The translations under genes and the position numbers were made by a program. This document shows positions 31,620-43,974 of a stretch of DNA of 64,000 bases, in pieces; position 1 is the stretch's first letter, and each line of letters opens with the position of its first letter. The DNA is from Lunularia cruciata (Eukaryota; Streptophyta; Marchantiopsida; Lunulariales; Lunulariaceae). The stretch is from positions 15,320,001-15,384,000 of the forward strand of contig OX419762.1 of assembly GCA_948567375.1 (NCBI GenBank), in the 5' to 3' direction. A model generated the notes under the pieces. That model did not search any database. It worked only from the letters and a program-made list of their open reading frames with translations, and was not told where the DNA came from.

Positions 31620-34175
31620 GAGTGACCTCTCACCTTTTTACCCAAAAGGCCTGGTTATAAAATCAAGAAAATTTGGTGTGATTTCACTTTTTTTTGGTGT
31701 TTTCAATCTTGAAGCCAAAGACCAAGAAGTCATTCAAACCTTTGTTCTTTGCAATTTTGCAATCTTCATAGTTGTTTGTTTTGACCTTAGCAACAAATAG
31801 GCAACATGGTGTTTGTATGGAAACCCATGAGGGAGATCCTTGAAGTCATCCTTTGTAGCCCAATAGTAGACAAATATGCAATTTACTACACGAGTGAGGT
31901 AATCCAAAGCAAGCATCTCTCCATGCGTTGGAATTGGGAGTTGAGGGACTTTGGAATCATCCATGAGATGAAGGAGAGGAAAGATAGAACAACAAGGGAC
32001 TTGAGAAGAAACTCTTACAATTGCCAATTCTCCTTGGTGCAAATGCAAGACCAATGGAAGCCATGACTCTTGATACAAAGTTTGGGCCAAAAGACAAAGC
32101 AATGAGTGACCAGCTCTTGGTATCTTTTGCATATAAAAGGTCCATAAACAATGGCTAGAGAGTCAGTAGTTACACAGATCCAACACAAAGGCAATTGTCA
32201 AAGTATTAATTAAACTATTTTGGCAAAAGAGAACAACCTACCTCATCAATAGCCAAGCTATCTTCTTTGAGTATGTGCATTGGGAGAGGCCAATCAATTG
32301 TTTGAACATGTTCTACTTTCAAGTTAGAACCTTGTATAGGAAGTTTGAAGAGGATGGTGGAGCAACATACTTAGCCCCCTTTGCCATTTGTTTCTACATG
32401 GTGTTAAACTTGTTGACAAAGGAATAGCATAAGAAATTCCCTACTCAGTACTATCTAGCACTTTTCCTTGCAATCAAAGAGATATTTGTTATCATGAAGT
32501 GCAAAGTGGCTGATAAGTATGTAGAATTTTCCAAACTTGTATCGGTGAATGACAAAGGAACCACCACAACAAAGAAGAAGATGATGATGACTCCATCAAA
32601 GTCTCAAAACCCAATAAAAAGACCAAGTACAAATCCTCATATCATAAATGTAACTTCAAAGAGGGAAGTAGAAGACTCTAAGAAGAAGACCAAGAATATG
32701 AAGACTAATACAAAGAAGAAGGTTCCTTCACCTTACAAGGTCCACATTGGGATGAAGGAAGAGAGTAGTATGAAGATGCATAGTTTGCCCTAAATCTGGA
32801 CAAGAAAAGTGTAGACCAAGAAGACCAGGCCAAAGATCAAGGAGAAAACTCACCATTGACCCAAAGAAACTCCTAGTATCACCCAAGAAGTGGATGTCTC
32901 CAAAGAAAAACACAAGGGAGCCAAAGGGAGACAAAATGAGTACCTTTCAAGTAAAGGAAAATAGCAAGAAAAAGGAAGAAAGTGGACATTGAATCCAAAT
33001 GCAAAGACCTTCAAAGAAAAATGAAAGACCAAAGGAGAGGAAAGGGTGACTCAAGCACAAAGATTGTAAGTATCTGAAGGAGCCAACTTTGTTATTCCCT
33101 CAATGAGATTGGCTTTGCAGATGATGGAGGTCATTCTACCACAATATCAAGAAATCTATTGCAATGTAGTCAATTACACCACAATCATCCTTAGGCTCTA
33201 TAAGGTCATCTATACTAGAAAGGCAAAGGATAAAAAGTGGAAGGAGGAGATGGCAAAGATGAGGAACCTATACAAGGAGGAGGCAAGGAAGACTAATTTC
33301 CTTATGTAAGAAAAAAATCATGAAGTGAAAGGTAGAACATCTCACTTGTAGCATATTGTAGGTAGTATGAATATGACATCAATAGGTTGCAAGGTAGATT
33401 TAGAGTCATTTGGCTAGAAAAAAACAAAAGAAACAAGGACACAAGAAATAGTTGAAGGCAAGGGACAAGAAAATTTAAAGGGTATTTGGGATGAATTTGA
33501 AACTATAAACATTTGGGTTTAACTTAGAAGTACATATATCTAAATACTAGGAGTGGCTACTCAACTAGAGAACCTAGCCAAAGAGTAGAGGAAGGAGAAG
33601 GAGAAGAGTGTAGATAATTGACCTCAAATAATGGAAGAAGTGAAGTCGGAGGTGGAGGCCTTGCACATAGACTCAGGAAAAGAAGGCAAAGATTCTTAAA
33701 CAATAAAAGAAATTTGGGATCAATTGGTGGAAGTTGTGGAGTAGATAGCTCAAGGTAAAATGACCAATGAAAAATTACATTTCCAAAAGTTGGAGGAAAA
33801 GAAACACAAAGATGATAATCTAGACCAATCAGCAATTGGACTTTGAGAGCATATTGACAAGAAATTTACAAAGTTGGTATAACACCTTAGGATTGCAAAT
33901 AGCTTATTACAAGGTGATGATTGATGTCTAGATCAAACTCTTTAGTGGCAAAGGTAGTTGTTTGTAATAGAACTTTGGTCCAAAGATACTTCATTGAAAG
34001 AAGTGCTTTGCAGTTGTAGTATCTTTGGAGTAAGAAGAATTTTGAAGGCCTTTATGGTTGCAAACAATCATAGATGTAACCTTTGGAGTATTAAGTTAAA
34101 AGGACACAAACTTGTAAATTGTCTTTGGGGAAGAATTGATACCTTCCTAGACATATGTAATGCAACTAATTAACC
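31620..34175 (+). pseudogene. Unidentified transposon-like remnants, lysine-rich and coiled-coil
   Basis: The best frame is open from 32430 to 32793 on the plus strand. It starts HKKFPTQYYLALFLAIKEIF, contains the ATG at 32494 and passes into a Lys/Thr/Ser-rich tail (TTTTKKKMMM, SKSQNPIKRPS). An in-frame stop separates it from FYFQVRTLYRKFEEDGG upstream (about 32310-32350). Bases 33550-33850 encode a broken Glu/Lys-rich coiled coil on the same strand. The basic tail and coiled coil suggest a nucleic-acid-binding ORF1 or gag-like protein, but I do not recognise the family. Minus-strand frames such as 31734-32132 are not supported. Confidence 0.35.
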
Positions 34176-36400
34176 TACATGTAGGTAAGATAGGATATGA
34201 CAAGACCTAATATGAACAACATAATAGGTAGGATCTTGCTTACATCTATGCAAATCTTTGGAGTTCTTCATTTGCTAGATTTTTGCAAATTTGAGTAGAG
34301 TAAGCTATTTAAGGCTTTGCTAAGTGTAAATATATATTAATTCCCTTAACCATGATACAAAAACTCTTTGCCAATGTTGCCTCAATTTTTTATATTGGTG
34401 GCTACCTTTGTTGAGTAAGAGTGAGGAATTTCATAGTAGGAACACAAATGCTTGAATGTATGCAAAAATTTGTACTTGATTAGGGTGTGCAATCCCTAAG
34501 GTTCTAAGGAGCAAAGCAATGCCTTGATTGATCATAAATAAGTTTTTGTATGGAAAGTACTTAGTAACACAAAAAGCATAGACTACTTGCTAATCAAAAG
34601 AAGCCTTTAGAGTTGTATCATCTAGGAACCGTAGTATGCAACCTGTGAGGTTGATATCTTCATGGTAAAGTGGTTAGTTTGGGTTGAATGAATCAATACC
34701 TTTAGGATTAATTTGGATTTTACTTGTGGTGTAAGTGATTACTGTAATTTTAAATATCTAAAAATTAACAAATTGCAAGATAGTGAAAATTCTCTTCAAT
34801 TCTAGTCATTTCTGACCCTTATCATCAAAAGCATGACCTTTTTCTTACTATTATATCAATTTTATTTTATCAATAGATATATAAAGTGCAATAGCCTCTT
34901 GCAATATGAGACTATATCCATCTAGGACTTTGGGAAAAGTTGTTTGTAGTCTAGACCACTATAAGAACAATCCATAGCCCTAATAGAGTGGAAAAGTGTG
35001 GTATGTGGTACTATCAAAGGTACAAAGATGAAATTAGAGTACCTTTGTGGGTGGGTAAGTATGTACTAAATAGGAGGCTATAGGGAGAAAGCATCTTGTC
35101 AAAATAGAATACATGATAGTGAATTCCATTGATAATGGGTCTTAAGAGATAGAGCATGGAATTTTAGGAATTGTGTGATTCTCTTGGTTATTGCTTGGGC
35201 TTATGTGGTGTATGCATCCTATAAGGCTTTCCAATCTCCTCAGAATATGGATTAAACCTAAGGTAAGCTCAAGATATATTGATATACCTCCATGGGCTAT
35301 GAGGAGTAAAGTCCACTTTTGGAAAAAGGGCTAATAAGGTCCAAGTAGAGACATCTCTTCCTTGGTCATCTACCAAGATAGCCCATAATTGTAAGGAGAG
35401 AATGGAGCCTACTAGATGAGGTAAGGGCATAAGGATTGTAGTATATGTCCAAGGTCCAACTAACTTGGTAAGAATGCTTGAATACAAGTAAGAAGATGTA
35501 GTCATGAGTATGAGTTTGGCAGGGCTAAGATAGAGAGGACAAGAATATAAAGATGGCCTAAGTAGGTAAGAAGAGAAGTAGCATTTGACTTCATCCATAA
35601 ATCAAGATCTCCCTTGATGTTGTGCTAGGCCTATTCCTACCCAGGGCAATCCGGACAAGACTATGTGGGTTGTTGATGCGGCAATATGTATCGACGTGCT
35701 AAGACACATGGGGAAGAATCTAATCTTATAATGGTGGTGCGTGCATAGAGCTAGAGAAGGGCCATAGTAGGGAGATCAAGAATGGGTGTGACAAAAGACA
35801 TGGGATCCTCCATAAGAGAACAAAATTTTGTAGGCTCATCCCTTAAGGATGGTAAAGGACGTGACAAGAAGATGGAAGGGACTCCATAAAAATAAACATG
35901 GGTCATTGTATGTGAGTGCTAAAAGTTAACATAAGAATCAACTCATCACACATAAGGGTATGGAGTGCTAAATGAGGATCATTGCCCATGCTAGTGTCTC
36001 TACATCCACCTTATTGTGTTGTGGTTTGGTTACCACATGAAAAACTAAATTTTTGTTGTTTATCTATGTAATGTTGTAATGGATTATGCAAAGATCCTAC
36101 CATTGATCAACTTCCATATGGTTTATGGCTTGTCTTCATCTGTAGCTTTGATGTATATATGGTAGAAGCTTAATAGAGAGAAGTGTGTTTTAGTCTTGCA
36201 AGTCATGAGTGGAAGTATAGCATAGAAGCAAATGCATATGTGAGTGCTTTTAGTGCATAAGATCGTTTGAGATTGAGTTCTTCCAAGAGATGTTCTATGC
36301 CCCTATAACAACATACTTATATCCAAATTAAAGTATTTGATTAATAAACCATTTTTTTTCACAAGGATACAATAAAAAATAACATGATACAAAGAATAAT
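34176..36400 (-). repeat. Unidentified repeat debris with the minus-strand member of the inverted pair
   Basis: The minus frame 35269-35598 (109 codons) ends PHSPWRYINIS and includes LVDDQGRDVSTWTLLALFP. Its DNA is similar to 25551-25880 in inverted orientation, including the preceding TCCGGATTGCC and GGTAGG block near 35640-35660. Stops interrupt the flanks. No family is recognised. Confidence 0.45.
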
Positions 36401-38124
36401 ATAATATTATGGTTCTTTATTGTCACCTCTTTGACCTCTCATGCAAAAACTACTCCCTAAAGAGTGTAATGACACCAAAAAGATGCACTACTTAAAATCA
36501 TAAAGGAAAAATCACTAACACTAAAAATAGATCTAATGAGATTCTAAAAGTGACCTAGTTCAACAAGTGCTAATTCCTTAAGACCAACTTCATAAAGTCC
36601 CCTAGCAAAGCTAAATTACCCCCACCAAAGTCACAAATCCCTACCATGGCATAAAAAAGCACACAAGGGTCTTTTACTTTCCCTTCAATGGCAATTTTGC
36701 CCACTATAGCATTCTGTCATCACCTTGGTAGAACAAAAAGCCCACCAAAGCACAAAACTGCTAGCAAAGCATTTGGAAATGCCTCATGAAGTCAAGAATA
36801 GTCTTTGTTGCTAGTTCTTTAGAGTCTTATCTATCAATTACTTATCATGCTATAGTACTTTTTAGTCCCATCAAGACACCACTCTTTAGACAATCACTTA
36901 GGCTTCAAGGATCAAACACACATGAAATTCAATGACACTTCCTTCAAAGATTCATAGAGAAAACACTCACAAGAAAATGTAATTTATCAAGAGGTTAATG
37001 CAATGATAAGAAGCATGAGCTCTTTCATTTATTCACCTGACAACTAAACAACAAAGGCACTTTGAATGCCCAACTTTATACTATTACACACTCAGAACTA
37101 TCTAAAATCACAAACTGCCAAATTGACTGAATTGCTTTAGGTGATAACTAAAAATCCTGTAGCTTCTAGCTTCTCAATCAGACCCTTCTTAGTCTCCTAA
37201 GAACAAAAAAGACTCTAAGTGCTAGCTAAGTTCTTTACACTAACTAGTATCTCATAACTTTTCTGCCGGTGCATCTACCTTGAACTTCAAGTTCTCCTTG
37301 ACTTCTATTGTCTTCCAAAATATCTGTTGTACCAAGTCTACTACAACTTGCTTCCATTGTGGTCCATCTGCATTGCAATGCAATAGCTTGCTCTTTACTT
37401 TCTTCAGCTCTTTCAACTTGGACATTGATACAATAAACTATAACATAATCATCTAACACTTCCATCACTCATTTGCACATCAGTTACTTATCCTTCAGAT
37501 GTTCAACCAACTCTTCCAAACCCATGACATTCTCACCTTGACCTTTAAAAACTATAAACTCAAATGGTTTTTCACTGGTAAAAATAGTAGCAATAGCATT
37601 TGATCAAGTCAACTCTCACATTAGCTCCCTAACTTGACATGCTGCCCTTTCCACTTCATTTTGCATTTTTTCTAGCCAAATTTTTGTCTACTTCTTGAGC
37701 TCACACAACTCGACCTTTGCTTGGTTTCTCAAATCTTTAGCATCTTGATCTCCAGATCCTCTCTCATTACCTCCTTTGCATACTCCAAAACAAGGAGATC
37801 TTATTTCCATTGCTCATCAATTTAAATCTTTTGAAGCTACACCAAGTTTCTCTCCATCTCACTAGAGCATTTCCTATGCTTCTAAATCACCTCACCTTTT
37901 TGCCCTAACCATGCTTGCAACATCTTCTTTCCTAAGACTCACTTCTCCACACTTAATTGTTGACAAACCTCTTTGAGTTCCTATTTCAACACAAGTACAT
38001 TTGAACTTGTAAGTAGTAACTATTGATTGAAGCCATTGGACCAAATCAACCATACTCCTCATATTGGGTAACTCTTTGCTATACATTAAATAGATTTCAT
38101 TGATAAACTATATTATTGGAACTA
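36400..38124 (-). pseudogene. Broken coiled-coil protein remnant
   Basis: Minus-strand pieces at 37892-38086 (MYSKELPNMRSMVDLVQWLQ) and 37244-37600 (ENVMGLEELVEHLKDK, VQVERAEESKEQAIALQ) read as one Glu/Lys/Arg-rich helical protein with many stops. Similar composition is found on the plus strand at 48050-48420. It may be an ORF1/gag-like part of an unidentified element. Bases 36400-37200 show nothing I can name. Confidence 0.35.
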
Positions 38125-38129
38125 TGGTC

Positions 38130-38820
38130 TGTAACACCCATTTGTGCATGTGTGTGGTATTGTGAATTTTAGCTTGGTAATACAAGTGTTTGAGAAATAT
38201 TATTTATATAGAGATACAAGATGGTTCTACATTAGCCATAATAAGCTAAATTTAGTTATAGCTAAGATAGAGGGGACCTTACTTTAGAGGAACTGGAAAA
38301 GATGAGCACCACTATTTTGGATTCTAGTATGTTGACTTGGTATTATTCCTAGGTGTTTGGTTTTGAGGAAAGAGTTGAGAACTCTTGGGTCTGCAAGCCT
38401 TTTTGTTTTGGATTCTTCTTTAGTCCAAGGAAACTCATGTGAAGGAATCCTTGACTTAGTGGTTGGGTCAAGATAAGATCACACGCTTAGTGTAATATGC
38501 CCATGTGGATGGATATTCCTTTATACTTTTTGACTTTACTTGACTTTTAGCCTAGTAACTTGAGTGACTCCATTAATTAGTAACTTTGGTGCATAACTGT
38601 TTCACAAGTATATAAACAAGAGGTGAGGAAATACTCAACATCCTTTCATTTGTAAATATCTCTCTCTCATTGAGTTCTCTAGTGAGCAATGTCTTGAGTA
38701 TTGGAGTGTTAGCCTTGGAGGAGTATGATGGAGTTGAGGTTTTTTGCCTTCTTAGTCCATGGTGCGCTAATATAATAGCCATCAGAGGTTCATCCTGAGT
38801 GAGAGACAGGCTGACTCACA
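38130..38820 (+). repeat. 5' LTR of element E
   Basis: It starts TGTAACACCCATTTG and ends GACTCACA (691 bp). A TATATAA motif at about 38609-38615 is a likely promoter element. Similarity to 45227-45907 is high along the whole length. Confidence 0.9.
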
Positions 38821-38823
38821 TTT

Positions 38824-38841
38824 TTGGTTCCGTTGTCGGGA
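38824..38841 (+). other. Primer-binding site of element E
   Basis: TGGTTCCGTTGTCGGGA starts three bases after the LTR and resembles TGGCGCCGTTGCCGGGGA, the tRNA-Asp-type site known from plant Athila/Tat-like elements. Confidence 0.55.
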
Positions 38842-39619
38842 CCTCTCTAGAAGGTAAGATAATGTTCCGCATACAATTCTATATTAGACAAAAAGGAGGC
38901 TATGAGAGCTCACTTGGAGAGAACTTAAGGAAGGAGAGGGCTAAACTTATGTTAGAGAATTTGGACCTATTTATATACCCTATAGTTCATTATGATGTCT
39001 TTGAGGTGATTTTGTACATCTTGTACACTTGAGAGGATTTGGAGAGGTTGTGTGAGGTGGATTGCAGATTTTGGGGATTAAGGTGATTTTGGGCAAAATC
39101 TCAAGTTTGAAATCTGGACTTGAAATTTCTACACATGATATCTTAGGTTATCATTCAGTAATCACACTTAAAATTATTGTGAGAGCTGCTATGTGCACTG
39201 GGCTAGAATTTTTGAAAGTTGATAGGGTAAACTGCTCCTTTAACTGCATGCTCTTTGGAAAATTGTACATAGTCTGCCATTTCTTCAATTTTGAGTGGAT
39301 TGTAGTGAAAATTTCCAAGAGAATTAAGCGCATTGTATCCTACCTGTTGACACAAAATTAGACAGAGATCATTCTTGAGCAAAGAGTTATAAGTTTTTAA
39401 AGTGAGGGAGTGGTTTTCAGACCAAATCTGAAATATGTGTGCTGAATAGAAAGGTGCCTAGGCCAAACAGCTCAATGAAAAGATCTGAAATCTTGCAAGG
39501 AGGGACGCCCTGAAGTAAAAATGAAGTGTGAAAAATTTGAGAGGACTATGATATACCCGTTGTGAGATTTGACTAACATCGTGAGCAAGTGTCAATTCTG
39601 CATAGTTTAGATTTCATGC

Positions 39620-40153
39620 ATGAGGAGTGTGAGAGCAACAAAAAGCATGTTTGAGTGTTTAGACTCATCTTGGGAATATGGAGTGTCACCAAGAGTGGAA
39701 ATTCAGGCTATGCAAGTTTCCCCAAGGTTAAGGATGAATGTAGGGGTGGATTTGAGGAGAAGAGAGTTTAGAATAGAATTTGAAGAGAGTGTTGAGAGGA
39801 TCCAAAAACCTGCACCACTTGGAGGAAACAATGAGTCTAAATGCTTTTTATGTGGAGAGAAGGAACATAAGGTAAGTTTATGTCCATTGAATTTTGAGAG
39901 CAAGATATTGAGAGAAAGGAGAGGCTTACTTGACTTGGGTTTGCATGTTGGACCTTCTTCCCCAAGATTGGGATGGAGAAAACCTAAGACCAAGGAGTTG
40001 TGGGAGGTTTGTGGAGTGGAAGGACTTCCAAAAGGACATGAGTGTAGTGGAGTAAAAACACTTTTTGAAACTTTGGTGAAGGAATTTGGTGGAGAGAGTC
40101 TTAGTACAGCTACAAAAATACAACCACCTTCATCAGCTAGCTCTCAAGATTAG
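39620..40153 (+). CDS. Extra ORF upstream of gag in element E, with an intact CCHC zinc knuckle
   Basis: The ATG at 39620 opens 177 codons without a stop. A perfect C-x2-C-x4-H-x4-C knuckle, CFLCGEKEHKVSLC, lies at residues 74-87, and a second Cys/His pair (CGVEGLPKGHEC) near 132-143 may form another site. The rest is rich in charged residues. It lies before the capsid-coding part of gag, an order seen in some plant Ty3/gypsy lineages with an extra ORF. It is the longest uninterrupted frame of the element. A role in RNA binding is inferred from the knuckle. Confidence 0.55.
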   Translation: MRSVRATKSMFECLDSSWEYGVSPRVEIQAMQVSPRLRMNVGVDLRRREFRIEFEESVERIQKPAPLGGNNESKCFLCGEKEHKVSLCPLNFESKILRERRGLLDLGLHVGPSSPRLGWRKPKTKELWEVCGVEGLPKGHECSGVKTLFETLVKEFGGESLSTATKIQPPSSASSQD

Positions 40154-40394
40154 TGATGGAGATAATCTCTCAACTTATGGATAAATTATTCATGAGAGTT
40201 TGATTAGTATGCACTCTAGGATTTGATGTTGCTATAGAAAACTTGGAGTAACCTAAAAATTTTATGTTCCCTAGGGTGAATTATTATCAGATGGTGTTAG
40301 TCATGTATATACTCTATTAGTTATAGAGTGAGAGAAAAGAAAAGAGAAAAAGAAAAAAAGTTGAGAGAAAAGAAATATAGTGAGGGGTTAAGAT

Positions 40395-41905
40395 TGGGAA
40401 ACTTCAATTTTCTTTGGCAAGGATGGAGAAGATGTGGAGGCCTTTGTGAGAGACTTCAAGAGAGCTTGCATAGGAAACAATGAGAGGAGAAAGAATGATT
40501 GGGTCTCATTATTACCAGATTTCTTTGAGAATGCAACACTTACATGGTATGAATCAGAATATCAAAAGAGAGAGAGGAGAGATGGGGAAGAAGAGTCTTG
40601 GGAGAGTTTGACTTCAGCATCATTGAGAAATTTCTTCCAGATGAGAGTTATGAGAGATTGATGAGTGAGGTTACCTTTCTCAAACAAGGAGACAGAGAGA
40701 AAGTGAGAGTCTATGTGGAAAGAGTGGAAAAGTTAGAGTCCAAATTTTGCATAGTGTTGAGGAAGGGTGGAGATGATGTGGAGACTACTATGATTGGCAT
40801 AGGGGCCATTCTCACCAAAAATTTTGTGGGAGGGTTGAGACTACAAATTAGAAGCAAGGTGAGAGAAACCTTCTTCCAAGGTTGAATCTATCAAGATTGC
40901 AATACGTATGGAGGAGAGTTTGGAAGAGGATGAGAGTGATTTGGTGGTGAAGGAGGTTGTTCATCCTCCTCAAGGTTACAAGTATGGTGGAACTTCTCAT
41001 ACTTTGGTGGCAAGGGTTGCACCACAAGTAGTAGTTGCTCCAATTCTTGCACCTCCACCAAAGGATCCACTTCAAACCATCACAGAATAACTTGCAAATC
41101 TCAAGATCAATGTGGTGCAACTATGGGAGAAGAGAGAGGTGGATCAGAATGTGGGGAGAGGCCTAGGAGTTACGGAAGTTATCCATATAGAGGAGGCCAA
41201 CCAACCAAAAATTTCAATGAGAAAAATTGTTTTGGTTGTGGAGGAAGAGACTATATCCAAAGGAATTACCCAAATTCTACTGACCATGGAGGAAGGGGTT
41301 ATGAGGGAGCCAATAGAGGGAAAGAGGGAGGTAGTGAAACCTAAGTGGCTCCTAATCCAAACAAAGGTAAGGGGATAACATCTATAGATGTGGTTAAGAG
41401 CAAGTATGAGAAGGGAGAGTACTCAAACTCCAAAGATCTTCATTTGGATCTTTTGGCACAAGAGAAGAAGAGAGCTTGTTTTGCAGAGGATGTGCACTCT
41501 TCTCAAAGATTTACTCCTAGCCAAGATACTCCTATGCCTACTAGGAGCACTTGCACAAGCATTTCAACAACATCAACATCAAAGACTCCAAGGAAGAAGG
41601 TGGGGATGGAGGATTTCTTGATTTCAAAGCAACAATGGAACTACAATGTGTGGGAGGATGTTGGTAGTCACAAGGCTAACGTCACAATAGGCCAATTGAT
41701 TGCTTTGAACCCTACCTTGAGAAAGGAGATTAGAGGTGGTTTGAGTTCTACAAGGAGCCAGAGGAAGAAGAAGGCAAAAGCTCCAGTATCAATGGGGGTG
41801 ATGGATGCCAAACCAACACCATATGAGGCTTGTGAATATGCATCCAAGATTGATGTGAGAGTGATTGGTCATAACATCAAGGATGCATTGGTTGATGGAG
41901 AATAA
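40395..41905 (+). pseudogene. gag of element E, frameshifted
   Basis: The capsid part starts around 40395 (FFGKDGEDVEAFV), continues in one frame to 40661 and then in another to 40885, with WESLTSA followed by FLKQGDREKVRVYVERVEKL, typical of Retrotrans_gag. A worn zinc knuckle is at about 41225-41280 (CFGCGGRDY...), with His and the last Cys replaced by Tyr. The frame 41345-41905 encodes the linker to protease (KGKGITSIDVVKSKYEKGEY). Frameshifts at about 40640 and 41090 break it. Confidence 0.7.
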
Positions 41906-42256
41906 CGAGTGAATGTTATGTCAGAAAGGATGATGAAGATGTTGGGTATGATACCCTCTAGACCTTCAACATTTGTGGTGAGCATGGCAAACAAGCAACA
42001 AGTTTGACCAATAAGGGTGATGGATAAGGTGGTAGTTTCAGTTATGGGAATTCAAAATCTCATGACTTTCCAAGTCTTGAAGGATCCAAGCTATGACTTA
42101 CTTCTTGGGAGGCCATGGTTGAGAGCAACACGCACAATTGATCGATGGCACAAAGGGTACTTGAAGATTGGGCTTTCAAACCATAGAGTCATAGTTCTTG
42201 TGACTAACACCGCCAACACTTCACATTCAGATACACCATGTTCTGATTATTGAGAA
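41906..42256 (+). pseudogene. Protease region of element E, broken
   Basis: The frame 42017-42253 contains FQVLKDPSYDLLLGRPWLR, the C-terminal signature of retropepsins of this superfamily. The upstream active-site part (41910-42010) shows stops, and no D-S/T-G motif could be read. Confidence 0.65.
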
Positions 42257-42317
42257 TTAGATTATGAAGAAGGAGCTTCAAGTGTGACACAAGCAGGAAG
42301 AGGAGGATGAATCTGAA

Positions 42318-43322
42318 TTGGATTCAGATGTGTATCCCTTGTGTGCTATGGATTTTGCACCTAAACTAGAGGTTTTGAAGGACCCAAATAAATCACCATT
42401 GACACTTGAGGAGATAGAGAGGAGGTTATCTATCCTCAAGTATGGCCCAAATGTTACCAAGGAGGAGAAGGTGAGATTTGAGGAGATTTTCTGCAAGTTC
42501 ATCCATGTGTTTGCTTTTAGTTACAAGGATTTGAAGGAAGTCACCTTGGAGGAGCACAAGATAGAAGTGGAGTCACATGCAAGACCAATCCGCTAAAAGC
42601 AACATCGCATTAGCCCACCAATATCTTTGGCTGTGAAAGAGGAGATTGATAAGCTCAAGGAGGCTATATTTATCTTTGAGGTGGAGAATTCAGAATGAGT
42701 GTTTCTAATTATCATTGTGAAGAAAAAGATGGTAAGCTTTGGGTATGTGTGGATTACAAGAAGCTCAATGTTATTACCAAGAAGGACTACAAACCATTTC
42801 CATTCATTGAAGAGATCTTGGAGGAGGTTGCAGGTCAGTGAGAGGTACAAAGAGGTACAAATCAAGATTGCACCAAAGCATCAACAATTCACCACATTCA
42901 CCGCACCTTGGGGAACTTATGCTTTCAAGGTCATGCCTTTTGGACTTTGCAATGCTCCAGCCACATTCCAATGGTTCATGAACAAGGTATTTGAACCTTT
43001 CATTGGAAAATTTGTGAGACTTCATTGATGAATTTTGTGTCTATGGGAGCAAGGAGGAGCACTTTGAGCACCTAATCAAGGTGTTGCAATGCTTGGATGA
43101 GGCAAATGCATCACTCAACTTAGAGAAGTGCATTTTTGGATGTGGAAAAGGTCTACTTTTGGGGCACATCATCTCCAAGGATGGAATAGCAATTGATCCT
43201 AAGAAGGTGAAGAAAATCTCAGACCTTCCATTCCCTTCAAGCTTGACAAAGTTATGCCAATTCTTGGGGATGGTTGGGTACTATAGGAGGTTTATCTTCT
43301 CATTTCCAACAAGGCTTATGCA
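42318..43322 (+). pseudogene. Reverse transcriptase of element E, broken, active site changed
   Basis: Readable blocks are KVRFEEIFCKFIHVFAFSY (about 42470), the palm block FTAPWGTYAFKVMPFGLCNAPATFQ (about 42898-42972), NLEKCIFGCGKGLLLGHIIS (about 43117) and LGMVGYYRRFI (about 43264). The catalytic box at 43021-43032 reads FIDE where FIDD or FLDD is expected, so the second aspartate is glutamate. Frameshifts occur near 42597, 42700 and 43025. Confidence 0.8.
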
Positions 43323-43974
43323 TTGACCATCTACATGAAGAAGGGTGTAGATTACATGGTGATTTTGGAGGACAAGAAGGCTCTCAAAGCTTTTGAGGAG
43401 CTAAAGCAATCCCTTGTTGTAGCTCCAATTCTTGCTAAACCTGATTGGAGTAAACCTTTTATCCTCTACATTGATGCTTCTAATGTTGCTATAGGATGCA
43501 TTGTTAGTCAATTAGACCAAGATGGGCATGATCATCCAACAGCTTATGCTAGTAGGCAAATGGTTTACAGCAAAAAAAAACTACTCTATTACGGGGAGAG
43601 AAGGGTTGGCAATGATCTTTGGTCTCAAGAAGTTTAGACACTACTTGATTGGAGGGAAAGCCACCATTGTCACAAATCACAAGGCTTTGAAGTACATCTT
43701 CAACAAGCCTAATGTTGAAGTGAGACTAGCAAGGTGGATGATACGCTTGTCTAAGTATGACAACACCATTGAAGATAGACCAAAAAGGAAATATGCAAAT
43801 GTTGATTTGTTATTTGGGGCCTATGATCATGATGGAGATGAGCCAGTCGATGATTCCTTCCCAGATGAGGAGCTCATGACAATCTCAGTCACTCAAGAGG
43901 TTCAAATGGAGTACAAGGAGATTGTGGATTTTGTGAGAAGAGGTAACTATCCAGAAGGGATGCATGTTAGGTAG
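43323..43974 (+). pseudogene. RNase H of element E, frameshifted
   Basis: FILYIDASNVAIGCIVSQ (about 43459-43512), HPTAYASRQM and YSKKK followed by HYLIGGKATIVTNHKALKYI (about 43640-43700) are the usual RNase H landmarks. A frameshift near 43600 splits it. The tail reads VDLLFGAYD where VDALSR is typical. Confidence 0.7.

Noticed and set aside
31734-32132. 132-codon minus-strand frame
   Set aside because: It matches no family and opposes plus-strand debris with an equally plausible reading.
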